Source: Mytilus galloprovincialis (taxonomy: Eukaryota; Mollusca; Bivalvia; Mytilida; Mytilidae). Taken from it: a stretch of DNA of 64,000 nt. Under the pieces are notes generated by a model. That model saw only the letters and a program-made list of their open reading frames with translations, did no database searches and had not been told where the DNA came from. Of the stretch, positions 1 through 12,330 are shown piece by piece (position 1 is the stretch's first letter; every line of letters starts with the position of its first letter). The translations under genes were made by a program, and so were the position numbers. The stretch lies in the NCBI RefSeq assembly GCF_965363235.1, contig NC_134851.1, positions 36,360,321 through 36,424,320 of the forward strand. Reading direction: 5' to 3'.

Positions 1-574
1 AACCGTTTGAATGTTTTCATGTTTAATTTGTCTTTTAACATTTGTTAGTAACATTGACAACAATATTTCGTGTCAAGATTTTTTATGTTACATGCAAAGG
101 TATTACTTTGTTAAAGTCAGAATTTTATATAACAGTTTATAACCTAAGTGATTAATTAGATATTACTGGATAACAATAATACTATTTACTCTTAAGTTTA
201 CTATTAAGCACACCACTTTCATCTTATGGTCTTTGTATGTAACATTGACATACAACCTATTTACATTTCTGTCCATGTTACACGCATGAACAGAACTGAT
301 AATATTCACTAACTCCATTGCTCCATAAAGAGATCATTGATAATTTAACTTGTTTTACCCCAATGAAACTTCATCTTCATATCTAAATATAGATATTTTT
401 TTTAGAAGTGTGTTTTCTTCTTTGACAACAAAACTTGTGTCAACCTTTTAATGTTACATGCAATTTTTAATATAAAAAAAGCGAAGACAATGGATGTTTA
501 CAACCCTATACTAGTCACACAAACACACAAATACCCATTACATAATATACACAAATAGAAAACAAAAAATAAGA
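1..574. other. AT-rich non-coding stretch with a recurring motif
   Basis: No exon or known repeat is recognised. The stretch carries several copies, on both strands, of a short motif related to TGCATGTAACATTGACA (near 48-59, 85-96, 239-250, 271-286 and 451-462). The same motif returns at 3.2 and 4.3-4.5 kb, as described in the findings. Confidence 0.5.
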
Positions 575-1165
575 ATGTACAATTTAGATCAGTCAGATGG
601 TGATGTCTTTGTCAGCCAATTAGATGGTGATGTTCCTGTCAGCCAGACAGATGGTGATGTCCCTGTCAGCCAGACAGATGGTGATGTCCCTGTCAACCTG
701 ACCAATGTTGATGTCCATATCAGTCGGTCAGTTTGTGATGTCCCTGTCAGCCAGTCTGATGGTGATGTCTCTGTCAGCCAGTCAGATAATGTCCCTGTCA
801 GCCAGTCAGAGGGTGATGTCCCTGTCAGCCAGTCAGATGGTGATGTTCCTGTCAGCCTGGCTGATGGTGATGTCCATATCAGTCAGTCAGTTGGTAATGT
901 TCCTGTCAGTCAGTCAGTTGGTGATGTTCCTATCAGGCAGTCAGATGGTGATGTCCCTGTCAGCCTGTCAGATGGTAATGTCCCTGTCAACCTGGCAGAT
1001 GGTGATGTTCTTATCAGTCAGTCAGTCAGTTGGTGATGTCCCTGTCAGCCAGTCAGATCATAATGTCTCTGCTAGCCAGTCGGATAACATCCATGTTAGT
1101 GAATCAGGTGGTGACGGCTATCTCAGCCAGTCAGATAGTAGTGTCTGTCTGTGTCAGAAAACCAG
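575..1165 (+). repeat. 27-bp minisatellite, open in two frames
   Basis: About twenty degenerate copies of a 27-bp unit follow each other. In one frame the unit reads DGDVPVSQS, nine residues, and stays open from an ATG at 575 to 1036. A second frame reads MVMSLSASQ-like repeats from 705 to 1169. Because 27 is a multiple of three, an array free of stops in one unit stays open, so the long frames are expected from the repeat alone. No splice sites, signal peptide or flanking coding sequence support a gene. A low-complexity exon of an unseen gene is possible but unsupported. Confidence 0.8.
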
Positions 1166-1480
1166 ATGATGATGACTGTGCATGCAGACATACTAGCGAT
1201 GTCCCAGTTGACCATTCTGTCCAAGGAGATGTGTCAGCTAGTCATTTGGGATAAACAGGTAAGAACAGCAGTGTAGAAGATATTTATTTCAAAATCTAGT
1301 TTATTTATCCCTATTCAATCACTAGTTTACACATGTATCTGATCATGCTCATTATAGAAATCATGAATTGTTCAATTTGATACAATTTGTGCCAATAATT
1401 AACATTCCAGAATTTCTTTCTTTTGCATTATAAGTGGTTCAGGCTCCTTCTGATTTCAAAATAATAATAAAACAGGACTG

Positions 1481-1625
1481 TGGTCTAGTGGGCGTTGGTT
1501 TTCTCTTCTGAATTGTTTTATACTGGTCAATATGGGGCCCTTTATAGCTTGATGTGTGGTGTGAGCCAAGGTTACCGTAACCTATTATCGCTAACATCAA
1601 TGATATTGGATCTTGGATTTAGAGT
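1481..1625 (+). repeat. Family B dispersed repeat, fragment
   Basis: The segment matches other copies in this window (19.49, 23.5, 45.66 and 56.5 kb): a TTGGTTTTCTC-like start, then GGGGCCC..TTATAGCTTG and GTGTGAGCCAAGG. The 3' part with the ATCTTCTTTTTT tail is missing. Short open frames inside it are not genes. Confidence 0.7.
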
Positions 1626-1782
1626 TGCCTATTCATTAAATTTTATTACACACCTATGTGCTTTCATTTTCAAGTTTGGAGAACATTGTTTGTATTCTAT
1701 GGCAAACAAAAAGGATCAAAATAAAGTTACTTATTAATTTTATGTATTTTTCAATCTTGAATTATATCCCTTCATTTTGATT

Positions 1783-1991
1783 TACTGTAAATTCAGAAAT
1801 TATTGTGAGGTTTTTATTAATGCGAATAATGCGACGTTCAGTATAGCAATAGTAAGAACTCTTATTCTGTTATTTGATACATACATCTACATGCAGCTTT
1901 TCCTGAAATCACAATAATTAATCTGGCATTTGTGTCCATTCTTCAGAAATCGCGATAATAAATGCAAGCATTAGTTTTTGAATTTACAGTA
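1783..1991. repeat. Short inverted-repeat element (MITE-like)
   Basis: The left end reads TACTGTAAATTCAGAAA and the right end is its approximate reverse complement (GAATTTACAGTA). Related sequence occurs near 13147-13215 and 17230-17290. It is about 209 bp and has no coding capacity. No clear target duplication was seen. Confidence 0.55.
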
Positions 1992-3336
1992 TTATATATA
2001 TGTAGATGATGTTGGAAGTAAAATTAAAACACCTGTGTTATGCAAAAAGGTAGATCTATTGTTTATGTAATTGAAGGTAAGTCTTATGTTTTTGGTTTTC
2101 ATATTCCTTATATTTGGGTGGGGCTATTTTAGTTTAAGCTGTCCTAAGCAAATTTCTAATTCATTCAACAAATAAAACATTCCTGCAATTTGGATTTCCT
2201 GTTTTGGTTCGTTTGGTTTTATTTCTCATGATGTTTTTAGTACTTTTTGGCTTCCAGTAGTTTTGGTAACGAGTTTTCCGTAAGAAATGGCATTGAAACA
2301 AAAAATTTGAGAGTTTGTACATTTCTTCATCATTTGTAATTCTATAACCTATGCATGGATTTTGGTTCTGATTGAGGGTAGACTAATTGTTGTTTTTTTT
2401 TTCTTTTTTCAGAGATAGATAATTGAAGATGTTGTATACAAGAAACAAGAAACTTGTTTTGAATGTTTGAAATAAAATTTATTGTTGGAACCTTAAAAAA
2501 TTATTATGAATGTAAGATTTAGCAGCAGAAATAAAACGAGATATGGGGTAATGTCTATCAGACAACAACCTCAAAAAGGAACCCCAAAACATGCTTTATA
2601 GAAATTATGTAAAGGGTTAGAAATAAGATTCTCCATAAATGCAGCTGTATTAACCTCTGGTAGACATGGTAGATGTGGAGCACTTAGATTTGCCAATATT
2701 TTGCCTTGGTTTTTCATACTTTTAGTTTGAGTGTAACTGTGTCACATTGAGGGATATTTGTTTTGTACCCTTACTTTGTCAGTATTTGTTATTGAATGAG
2801 GAAATTGTGGATGCTGCTGGTTGTGTGGTTGTTTTCTTATCAATTCATTCCTTGGCATGAAAAAAAGGGCTGCTTACTTACTGATGTAAAATTGTTTCAT
2901 GTTGTGGAAAATTTGGGATGAATCCCTCATCAATTGTTTTGTCTTCGGTCTTAGTTTTGTTTTTCTGGTTATTTTGACATTTGAATATCTTTTAACTTGG
3001 CCTTCCATGTTGTAACAAGCATAACTATAGTAAAAAAAATGTCTGTTGTCTGAAATGTAGGTGAATGGTTTCGTTAACCACTATTTAAATAATATAATAT
3101 ATATGAGAAAGGTAAGAGTATAATTGTATAATTTACATACAGATGGTGTTTTGGAGGATTTTTATATCTTTTAAGGTCATTTCTGACATGGTTTATTATT
3201 CAGACTTTTTTGTGTCCACGTTACATGCAACATACATGACACTATTTTATGACAGAAAAGAGATAGTTGATAGAATTTTTAAATGTGAGGCTAACAAAAG
3301 GAAAAAGAGCCTTTTTATGTTCATAAAGAAAATTAA
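1992..3336. other. Non-coding, no feature recognised
   Basis: AT-rich sequence with homopolymer T tracts. Short frames only. A small fragment at about 2536-2590 resembles the family B/G repeat groups. Confidence 0.45.
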
Positions 3337-4258
3337 GAAATAATTCATGGAAGCCATAGATTGTTGGAAATTTACACATGGCCTGGGCCGTGGTATTCGA
3401 ATTTTATGCTGAGCGTTAGCGAGGGATAAAATTAACAAATATCACGGTCCAGGCCATGTGTAAATTTCCAACAATCTATGGCTTCCATGAATTATTTCGA
3501 TTCTAATAGGACAAATACGGTCATTAAAAAACTGAAGCGAGGGTGGGTATGCTGTGTATGTGGCTGTTCTTTTTTACTCCTTGTTAGATAAAGCTCAAAT
3601 ATCTTTATAAATATGTAACTTGCGTAGGTTATTTCGAGAATAACTTTTTAATTCTTTAAGTTCACAAACCCAACATTTGTCATTTTTAATTTACATGTTT
3701 TTCTCGTAAGCTTCTGTCAAATCAAAAGTTGACATTTTGTAACTAAGGAGCCGCCATGTTGACTTGCTGAAATGTGTAAATATGCGAATAATGCAATAGA
3801 ATAGATAATAAAACAAAACCTACCTAAAAAATCAGTTTTAATACAATATTTTACGAATTCCGATGGTTCACGTAACAAAAAACTTTCAAGTTTAGCGGTT
3901 TCATTTGTATGATGTCATGTTTTGAAATGACTTAAATGCGCCAAAAAGATTGATAGACTTTCGCGGAATTTTTTTTAATTTTTATTTTGTTGATTTCTCC
4001 GAGCTCTTGTGCATGACTTCTTTTTATTATGCATACGAATAAGAATAAAAGTTATTTTATCTTTTTTAATTGCACTTTTTAAAACAATGAAATCGGCAAA
4101 GGATCTGCAAATAGGTTCCATTACATGTAGATTTACGTAGGAAGGATATTGTAACAGCCATTATTATGCATATCTCAGAGTCTGCGCTAAGTATATTTTA
4201 TTGAGCATTTTATCACAGTGTTATTTACAAAGCTAAAGAAGCACGTCATATTAGAATA
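3337..4258. repeat. Palindrome-headed dispersed repeat, copy 1
   Basis: The element opens with a nearly perfect inverted repeat: arm 1 about 3337-3408, a loop of about 20 bases (GCTGAGCGTTAGCGAGGGAT), then arm 2 about 3429-3500. Beyond the palindrome runs about 760 bp of non-coding sequence that is also present at 61979-62830, including CTCGTAAGCTTCTGTCAAAT and GAGCCGCCATGTTGACTTGC. Both copies start at AGAAATAATTCATGG and stop at the same point (..CACGTCATATTAGAAT), which supports a discrete element. No coding capacity is visible. It may be a non-autonomous DNA element or the end of a larger one. Confidence 0.75.
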
Positions 4259-4708
4259 ATTATTATTGTATTTATCTCTTGAATGTTGCATGTAACATTG
4301 ACAGAACAAGTAGCGGAAACCTGTTTTCACAGAATTTCTGAAAAAAATGAAAATACAAATTTTAGAGTATAGATGGTGGACAATGTTTTGTGATAAATAT
4401 AAATGATATTGAATTTTGATTGAGTTAAGGAACCATTAATCTCAATTTGGAAATAGTGTCCATGTTACATGCTTTAAATTCATCATTTGCCTTTAATCCA
4501 AACTGAAGCTAGTTTAAAAATCTTTTTTTTTTGTTACAAATAGAAAGACGCCATTTACAACAATACTTTGTAAAAAAAAATGGAAGTTTATGATGTTTTT
4601 TATTTTTTTCTTGCAATGTCACACTTGAAGTTACATTAGCTAATTCTTGCCCAGATAGTAACAGAAAGGAATTTATTTAAGAATTTGTCATTATCTAGGC
4701 AGATTTTT
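4259..4708. other. AT-rich spacer
   Basis: No gene recognised. It contains two strong copies of the recurring motif (4287-4303 and 4457-4472). Confidence 0.45.
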
Positions 4709-5757
4709 CACTGCTGGTGGACGTTTCGTCCCCGAGGGTATCACCAGCCCAGTAGTCAACACTTCGGTGTTGACATGAATATCAATAATGTGGTCATTTT
4801 CATAAATTTCCTGTTTACCAAACTTTGAAATTTTTGAAAAACTAAGGATTTTCTTATTCCAGGCATAGATTACCTTAGCCGTATTTGGCACAACTTTTTT
4901 GGAATTTTGGATCCTCAATGCTCTTCAACTTTGTATTTGTTTGGCTTTATAAATATTTTGATATGAGCGTCACTGATGAGTCTTATGTAGACGAAACGCG
5001 CGTCTGGCGTACGAAATTATAATCCTGGTACCTTTGATAACTATTTACACCACTGGGTCGATGCCACTGCTGGTGGACGTTTCGTCCCCGAGGGTATCAC
5101 CAGCCCAGTAGTCAACACTTCGGTGTTGACATGAATATCAATAATGTGGTCATTTTCATAAATTTCCTGTTTACCAAACTTTGAAATTTTTGAAAAACTA
5201 AGGATTTTCTTATTCCAGGCATAGATTACCTTAGCCGTATTTGGCACAACTTTTTTGGAATTTTGGATCCTCAATGCTCTTCAACTTTGTACTTGTTTGG
5301 CTTTATAAATATTTTGATATGAGCGTCACTGATGAGTCTTATGTAGACGAAACGCGCGTCTGGCGTACGAAATTATAATCCTGGTACCTTTGATAACTAT
5401 TTACACCACTGGGTCGATGCCACTGCTGGTGGACGTTTCGTCCCCGAGGGTATCACCAGCCCAGTAGTCAACACTTCGGTGTTGACATGAATATCAATAA
5501 TGTGGTCATTTTCATAAATTTCCTGTTTACCAAACTTTGAAATTTTTGAAAAACTAAGGATTTTCTTATTCCAGGCATAGATTACCTTAGCCGTATTTGG
5601 CACAACTTTTTTGGAATTTTGGATCCTCAATGCTCTTCAACTTTGTACTTGTTTGGCTTTATAAATATTTTGATATGAGCGTCACTGATGAGTCTTATGT
5701 AGACGAAACGCGCGTCTGGCGTACTAAATTATAATCCTGGTACCTTTGATAACTATT
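4709..5757. repeat. Family A repeat, three tandem copies of 356 bp
   Basis: The anchor ACTGCTGGTGGACG recurs at 4710, 5066 and 5422, spacing exactly 356 bp twice. Each unit carries the pieces CCCCGAGGGTATCACCAGCC, CACTTCGGTGTTGACATGAA and GACGAAACGCGCGTCTGGCG. The copies are close to identical, so the triplication looks recent. Each unit holds the same short minus-strand open frame (75-77 residues), which I regard as a by-product. Single or partial copies lie at 8.27, 12.64, 39.8/40.5, 57.65 and 62.96 kb. Confidence 0.9.
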
Positions 5758-8060
5758 TCATCTGGCAAATACAGTTTCAAAGGATAAATGACATTGCTTG
5801 CTGTTATCTTCCAAATGTGAACAATCTGAAATGATGTATTAATCTAAACTATAAAATAAAGCAGTTTTTTGAGAAAAAAATCCTTTTTGTTACCATTGTC
5901 CTGTTACTCAAGATTCTTTCATGTTACCGACAAATCTGATTTGCAGGATATACTAGTAAACCACAAATAGTGTCATAAACTTATTCCTTATTCCCATTAG
6001 ATGGTAACAGGAAAGAACTGGATTTTTTTTGTACCATTTTTAAAATTGCCATTGTTTCCATATTAAACAATTAGATGAATTACAGACATCAGTTCCTAGA
6101 TCCTCAATGTGTGTACGTTCTTCGATTTGAAATATTAAAATACCGGGTCTAAAGAATTTTTTCTTGTTTTTTTCCTAATGCCAAAAATTTGACTTTTTCA
6201 GATATTGTCTCGTATAGCTTATAAAGCTGGGTAATTATGTCATTGCAAAATTGCAATGAATATGATTTCAAACAATTTGATTAAATACAAGTGGAAAAAA
6301 AGTATTGCAACACTTCCATTAAAACAATGTAAAATGACATGATCATAGAATGTGTATAATTTGGGTTTTACCAAATACTTTTTTCCAGGTGTATATATTA
6401 TGATATAATCAATTATTTTTTTCAAATCTACAGTTCTATAAATAAGTTGTACACACTTAATATCCTATATCTTTAAACCAAAATACCTCATTGTTCTCTT
6501 ATATATAAAATTTCAATCAACATGACCTAGCTAACATTTCAAATTGTTAGCTTCCAGATGTGATAAATAGGCATGACACGTCGTAGTTCTTGCAATCATA
6601 TAGAATGGTCAAGGATTTCTGCAATCTTGCGGTTAACATTCTTTATGTTCTTAACCATCTTGTAATCTAACTGCAATCATATGTGTAAATTTCTGTAAAC
6701 TTGCCGCATGCTAGCTGCAAACAATTACAAACACTATTTTCTGTATTCCAGCAAATAGTTTTTTTCCTGCAAATCTGTAGAACATTTGCAACAATTCGAT
6801 TCTATAAGAGTACCCTTCAAGCTTATGAAATTCATGAACGTATATTGTGTTGCACGCATATATAAAGACATGTGTATTTGTACTATGAATATGCGTATGT
6901 ATGGAAGAAATATGAGCGTCTCTGATTTATTTAGTGACTTATTGATACATGTGATATATTACAAATTGCGATGATACGAGTTTGTATTATATACGCATTT
7001 ATGATTTGACTGTTGAGGAATAGGCATTTTCTGACAATAAAGTTTAGGAGTTGTTGAATTTTCCCAAACAAATGAGTGCATACTAGTCTTATACATTTGA
7101 AAAATAAGAAAATTGGGGGCAGCAGATGCCCTTAGTCTACTAGTAATATTTAAATACAACACGTCAAATAAGTAAAATTAGTAACTAACAAAAATACACT
7201 AAAAACTCGGTCCTTCCATCAGTCTATATAGCTCTGGGTTAAGGTTTGAAAATATTGTAAAATATAAACGTTCATGTGAAACTTTAATTTAGAAACATAC
7301 TGCGAAAGTCTTGCGTCTGACAATTGGCAATATGAAACACATTACAGGATGGACAGGTTAATCAATTGTTCTTTATGTGTATCACTCGACATGCGAATTC
7401 GAAGTTATGGTAGCTGTTGATGAAATAAATACTAATTTGCTTTTCTATTGCAAACATATATTTGACAACTGAAACTACGCATGTACTTAACGAATAGTTT
7501 TAAGCTCAGCTCACATAAGTTTTAATGTATAACAGGACAAATATAAATAAAAGTTTTAATGACTTTCATTTAGAATAACATATAAACCCTCATTGATTTC
7601 AAACTTCTTTTTGTTCTGTTCACACAGAAATGCCAAAATAAAATAAGTGGAGAAATATTTTGGATATATTCCGTTATTATTAGTTTGTTTGATTATCTGG
7701 CTGAATAAGGCAATAGATGGGCAGACGATATCTTTCTAAATGAAAATAAAATAATAAATTGCCCTGATATATTTAATATCTTTTTCTTGCAAATATGATT
7801 GTTTAAAATCACAGGTAAAAACAGTGATCGTGTATAGTACTTGTAATTTATGAAAATAAACACTATCTGTGTTAAAGATTTAAATAAAAGATTAAAACGG
7901 GGAAATTAATGGTCTTATATTTCACAATTGGTCTCATCTGTGTTTTCAATGTTTCAATGATCAAAGCATAACAACCAGCAAAAACAAAAGTACAAAAACA
8001 TCACATGTAAAACAAACAGTACACAAAGTTCGGCCGTGCATTTAAAAAAGGAATGCATAT
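5758..8060. other. AT-rich non-coding stretch
   Basis: No gene or known repeat recognised. Between about 6590 and 6780 there is a loose recurrence of TGCAATC-type words, too weak to call a tandem repeat. Confidence 0.4.
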
Positions 8061-8119
8061 AATTGTTGTTTCATCAAGAATTTTTTAGTCCGCACACAAC
8101 GGTTATATTTTTTTTTTAT

Positions 8120-8460
8120 TGGAGGAAAAATGTTGGTATACATTCTCGCTTCATTGAAGACCTGTTGGTGACCTTCTGTTGTTGTCTGTTCTATGGTCGG
8201 ATTATTGTCTCCTTGACACATTCCCCATTTCCATTCTCAATTTTATATAGGCGTATAAATTTACTCATTATAGATACCAGGATTAAAATGTTATATTTGC
8301 GCCTGACGTGCGTCTCGTCTACAAAAGACTCATCAGTGACATTCGAATAAAAAAGGGCAAAATAAAGTACGAAGTTGCCCATGGAGAGCATTGAGGACTA
8401 AACATTTCTAAAAGTTTTATCAAATACAGCTAAATGTATCTCTGGTATCTTTAACCCCTC
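8120..8460 (-). repeat. Fragments of family G/B then family A, reversed
   Basis: At 8130-8240 the sequence matches the reverse complement of family G (ending ACACATTCCCCATTTCC). At 8274-8455 it is a diverged reverse copy of family A (TCATCAGTGAC, GAGCATTGAGGA). The small open frames over this part are not genes. Confidence 0.65.
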
Positions 8461-8728
8461 TTTGAGTAATGTTTTCTCTTTCTAAAAAAAAGAGTTTTAA
8501 CGGATGATAGGACTTGAAAGGCTTACGCAAAAATGGTACTCTTTATCAAGAGCAATTTTCTAACTTTTAAATTTATTTAACAACAAACAAATAGCTTTTC
8601 GGTTTAATCTAACTAATTTCATTCGTTCTTGTTTTTCTCGGATCAAAGTGGTAGATGCTGTAGAAGACTAAATATCGTTTGGAGGCTTCATATTTGACTT
8701 CAACTAAGATCGAAGGCTAATTACAGTT

Positions 8729-10947
8729 ATGGCCACCAACGAAAATGCCTCGTTCTGCGACGTTAGCCAAACTAGGAACCTCAACAAGTCAGCAAAAGAA
8801 TACTGTCAGCAGTGTGAACAGACTCTATGTCTAGAATGTAGTGACCATCATAAGATATCGAAATTTTCCAAGTCGCCTCAGACAATTTCTGTAGAAAAAT
8901 ATCGAAACTTGCCATCCTTTATCAAGGAAATTAAGCATAACTGTGAGGAACACGATTGTGTCCTTGAATTTTTTGCAAATATCATGACTCACTTGGTTGT
9001 AAACTTTGTTTGTTATCAAACCATTAGGAATGCGAGGAAACTATTTTCATTGAAGATTTTCTTACGCCATCGTCTGGACACCAGCCAGCAGCATTAGATA
9101 ATATTGAAAAAGTTGTGCAAGATTTGGAAAGTAACATTTGTTCTGCTTTAAAGGACAGAAATCAGAATTTGACTGAATTACGCGAAAAGAAGAGGGTAAT
9201 TACAGAACAAATTAAAGAAAAACGTGAAGAAATCAATACAGTTTTAGACCATTTAGAAGTAGAATTACTAGAAAAGGCATCTGCAATGGAGATAGAATAC
9301 TGTCGAAAAATAGAAGTAGTGATTGAGAAATTAGCATGATGAGAGGACGAAAAAAAGAAAGTAGACGAAATTCAAAAAGATATTGAATCTGTAAAAATGT
9401 CTGCATCCAATCTTCAAATCTTCATTGGGACAAAAGCCTTCGCGAAAGATTTGTCAACAAATGAAATTAACGTCCAAATGTTATACAATAACATTGCAAT
9501 AACGGAAGCTTTAACAACTTAGTAATGGAATGTACGCTAAATGCCAATCTAGACGGTTTAATAAGAGAAATAAAGACATTTGGTGATATGAAGATGGACA
9601 GTCGTGAAAAGCATATTTCATTTTTCTGGAAAAGTAATAGCTCAGCACAACTTATTAAGCCCATGTCAAGATCAAAATCGATTGGAAACTAACACGTCAG
9701 GTTAGTACGTAAGATAGACATACATAATGAATATCAAAACTGTATTGGTGGATGTGCTATGTCAGAAGCTGGAAATATAATTCTTTTACCATTATATCAA
9801 AATAAAGTACTAAATTATGATCCAAACAAGAATGTGTCCATAGTACACGAATGCCCCACTCGCACTTTCATTTTCTATGTTCAGTGGACCTTGAAATTGG
9901 GGTCAAAACTTTAATTTGGAATTAAAATTAGAAAGATCATATCATAGGGAACATGTGTACTAAGTTTCAAGTTGATGTAACTTTAAATTCATCAAAAACT
10001 ACCTTGACCAAAAACTTTAACCTGAACTTCGCACTATCATTTTCTATGTTCAGTGGACCATGAAATTGGGGTCAAAACTATAATTTGACATTAAAATTAG
10101 AAAGATCATATCATGGGGAACAAGTGTACTAAGTTTCAAGTTGATTGGACTTCAACTTCTTCAAAAACTACCTTGACCAAAAACTTTAACCTGAAGCGGA
10201 CTGACGAACGGAGGCACAGACGGACGGACGGACGAACGGAGGCACAGACCAGAAAACATAATGCCCCTCTACTATCGTAGGTGGGCATAATAGACAATTC
10301 CGTTCCGAATCGAATATCATACCTAGGAAATGCTGTATTGGTTACGACCTTGCTGTGGTTGATTCAAAAACAGTAGCTGTATCAAGTGGTGGTAATGGTC
10401 CGCACACGATTTGTTTAATTGATATGGACAGTACAGAAACGCAACAAGAGTTTGAGATAAACGACTGGTGTCATGGTTTAAGCTATCACAATGGGTCATT
10501 TATTTTTTGCACATACGACAGTGGCATTAAAATAATTGACAGGTCGCCTGGATATTTAAGTAACGTCCGGACACTGTCAAATGCACCAAAAATGGTACCT
10601 GGAACATACGTCACCTCAAATGAATACGGTATTTTTCATTCCAACTGGCAAGATGACTCTGTCGTATGCTACGATTTTCGTGGGCAAGTACAATGAAACT
10701 TAACAATTCGTTGGTCAGGAAACCACACGGCATTACCTTAGATTCTTATTCCAACACCTATGTTGCAGGTTCCGAATCAAACAATATCGTAGTTATATCC
10801 CCGGACGGAAAGCAGTTGAAAGAGCTTATTGGAGAATGTGACGGACTTGTAGATCCTCGTGCCATTTATTTTGATAAAAGTAAAAACCTGCTACTTGTGG
10901 CAAACTATAAGGCAGGCGCCTTCCTTTGTGACGTTTACAATGTATAA
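8729..10947 (+). pseudogene. Decayed B-box / coiled-coil / NHL-like (TRIM-type) gene
   Basis: An intronless gene starts at ATG 8729. The first part reads as a B-box-type zinc region (CDVSQTRN..., YCQQCEQTLCLECSDHH, then HNCEEHDC). After a frame change at about 8960-9030 comes a coiled coil (about 9080-9335: DLESNICSALKDRNQNL..., LREKKRVITEQIKEKREE). A stop follows at 9337, but the same protein continues through a frame with KKKVDEIQKDIESVKMSAS and on to about 9820. It is split by a repeat at 9826-10290. The C-terminal part (10340-10947) is a beta-propeller of NHL type: one frame to 10696, then a shift and a last stretch with KPHGITLDS and VDPRAIYFDKSKNLLLVAN. At least five breaks are visible. 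In the family such proteins are cytosolic sensors or ubiquitin-system adaptors and are hugely expanded in bivalves. This copy cannot make the full protein. No RING domain was seen. Confidence 0.85.
9826..10290. repeat. Family H repeat inserted in the TRIM-type pseudogene
   Basis: It begins AAGAATGTGTCC and ends in a GGACGGACG-rich stretch followed by CATAATGCCCCTCTACTATCG. Two tandem monomers of about 190 bp are visible (TTCTATGTTCAGTGGACC occurs twice). Other copies lie at 17.71 and 32.92 kb. It interrupts the beta-propeller part of the pseudogene, so it came after, or contributed to, the loss of function. Confidence 0.85.
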
Positions 10948-11087
10948 AAGTGGTATATCTAGCTTAGTGCAGAACAAAACTTTTAATTTAGTTCCGTATA
11001 TTTATGGTTTCCTGTCACTCACTTATCCTCTTTTCAGTAAAGCTTTCATTTCACATTTTATAAATCCAAATGAACTTCAGATCAAGG

Positions 11088-11862
11088 ATACAACCGAACT
11101 AGAGGCTCTAAAGAGCCCGTGTCGCTCACCTAGGTCTATGTGCATATAAAACAAAGGACACAGATGGATTCATGACAAAATTGTGTTTTGGTGATGGTGA
11201 TGTGTTTGAAGTTCTCATTTTACTGAACGTTCTTGCTACTTACAATTATATCTATAATGAACTTTGTCCATTAGTAAAAGAGAAAATTATTTGGTAAAAA
11301 TTTACAAAAATTACCAAATTAATGAAAATTGTTAAAAATTTACTATAAAGCGCAATAACTCCTTAAGGGGTCAACTTGACTTATTTGTAGATCTTACTTT
11401 GCTGAACATTATTGATGTTTACAGTTTATCTCTATCTATAATAGTATTCAAGAAAATAACCAAAAACAGCAAAATTTCTTTAAAAATTACCAATTGGGGG
11501 CAGCAACCCAACAACCAGTTGTCCAATTCATCTTAAAATTTCACGGCAGATAGATCTTCACTTAATAAACAATTTTACTCTTGTCAGATTTGCACTAAAT
11601 GCTTTGGTTTCAGAGTTATAAGCCAAAATCTACCTTTTACCCCTATGTTCTATTTTTAGCCATGGTGGCCATCTTTGTTGGTTGGCCGGGTCACCGGACG
11701 CATTTTTTAAACAAGATACCCCAATGATGACTGTGGCCAAGTAGTTTCAGAGGAGAAAATTTTTGTAAAAAATAACGACGACGGACGACAGACGCAGGAC
11801 GACGACGGACGCCAAGTGATGAGAAAAGATCACTTGGCCCTTTGGGCCAGGTGAGCTAAAAA
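11088..11862. repeat. Family C dispersed repeat, long copy
   Basis: It runs from GAGGCTCTAAAGAGCCCGTG to TTTGGGCCAGGTGAGCTAAA. Internal blocks (TTACTTTGCTGAACATTATT; CAGCAACCCAACAACCAGTT) recur at 20.8-21.95 kb. The ends are GC-rich and partly self-complementary. No protein is encoded; overlapping short frames are spurious. Confidence 0.8.
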
Positions 11863-12055
11863 GGTATTTTCGTATGTCAATCTTTCCTCCAGACAAATAC
11901 TGCTCTAACAGACCTAGAATTATACTCATATCGTTTTAATAACTATACCATAGTCTGGTTTTCACAGACTGATATGAATTTAAGTTAGTTTTCTTTAAAA
12001 CAAAATGAAGTACGTGTACTAGTGATGCTTCTCATTTTGACAAAGCAGTTATAAA

Positions 12056-12330
12056 AGAGGGGTGAAAGACACAAGAGGGACAGTCAAACTCATAAATTGA
12101 AAATAAACTGACAACGCCATGGCTAAAAAATAAAAAAACAAACAGACAGACAAATAATAGTACATAAGACTCAATATAGAAAACTAAGGACTAAGTAACA
12201 AGAAACCCAACAAAACCGGGGTGATCTCAGGTGCTCCAGAAGGGTAAGCAGATCCTGCTCCACAATGGACACCCATTGTGTTACTTATGTTATTACAAAT
12301 CCGGCCAAGTCTTATTCAGTAGGTATAATG
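12056..12330. repeat. Family D dispersed repeat, copy 1
   Basis: Shares AGAGGGACAGTCAAA, AATAAACTGACAACGCCATG and GGTAAGCAGATCCTGCTC with 58695-58945. Non-coding. Confidence 0.8.

Noticed and set aside
4691-5630. Three minus-strand frames of 75-77 residues
   Set aside because: They are the same frame in each tandem repeat unit; no start context, domain or splice signal.
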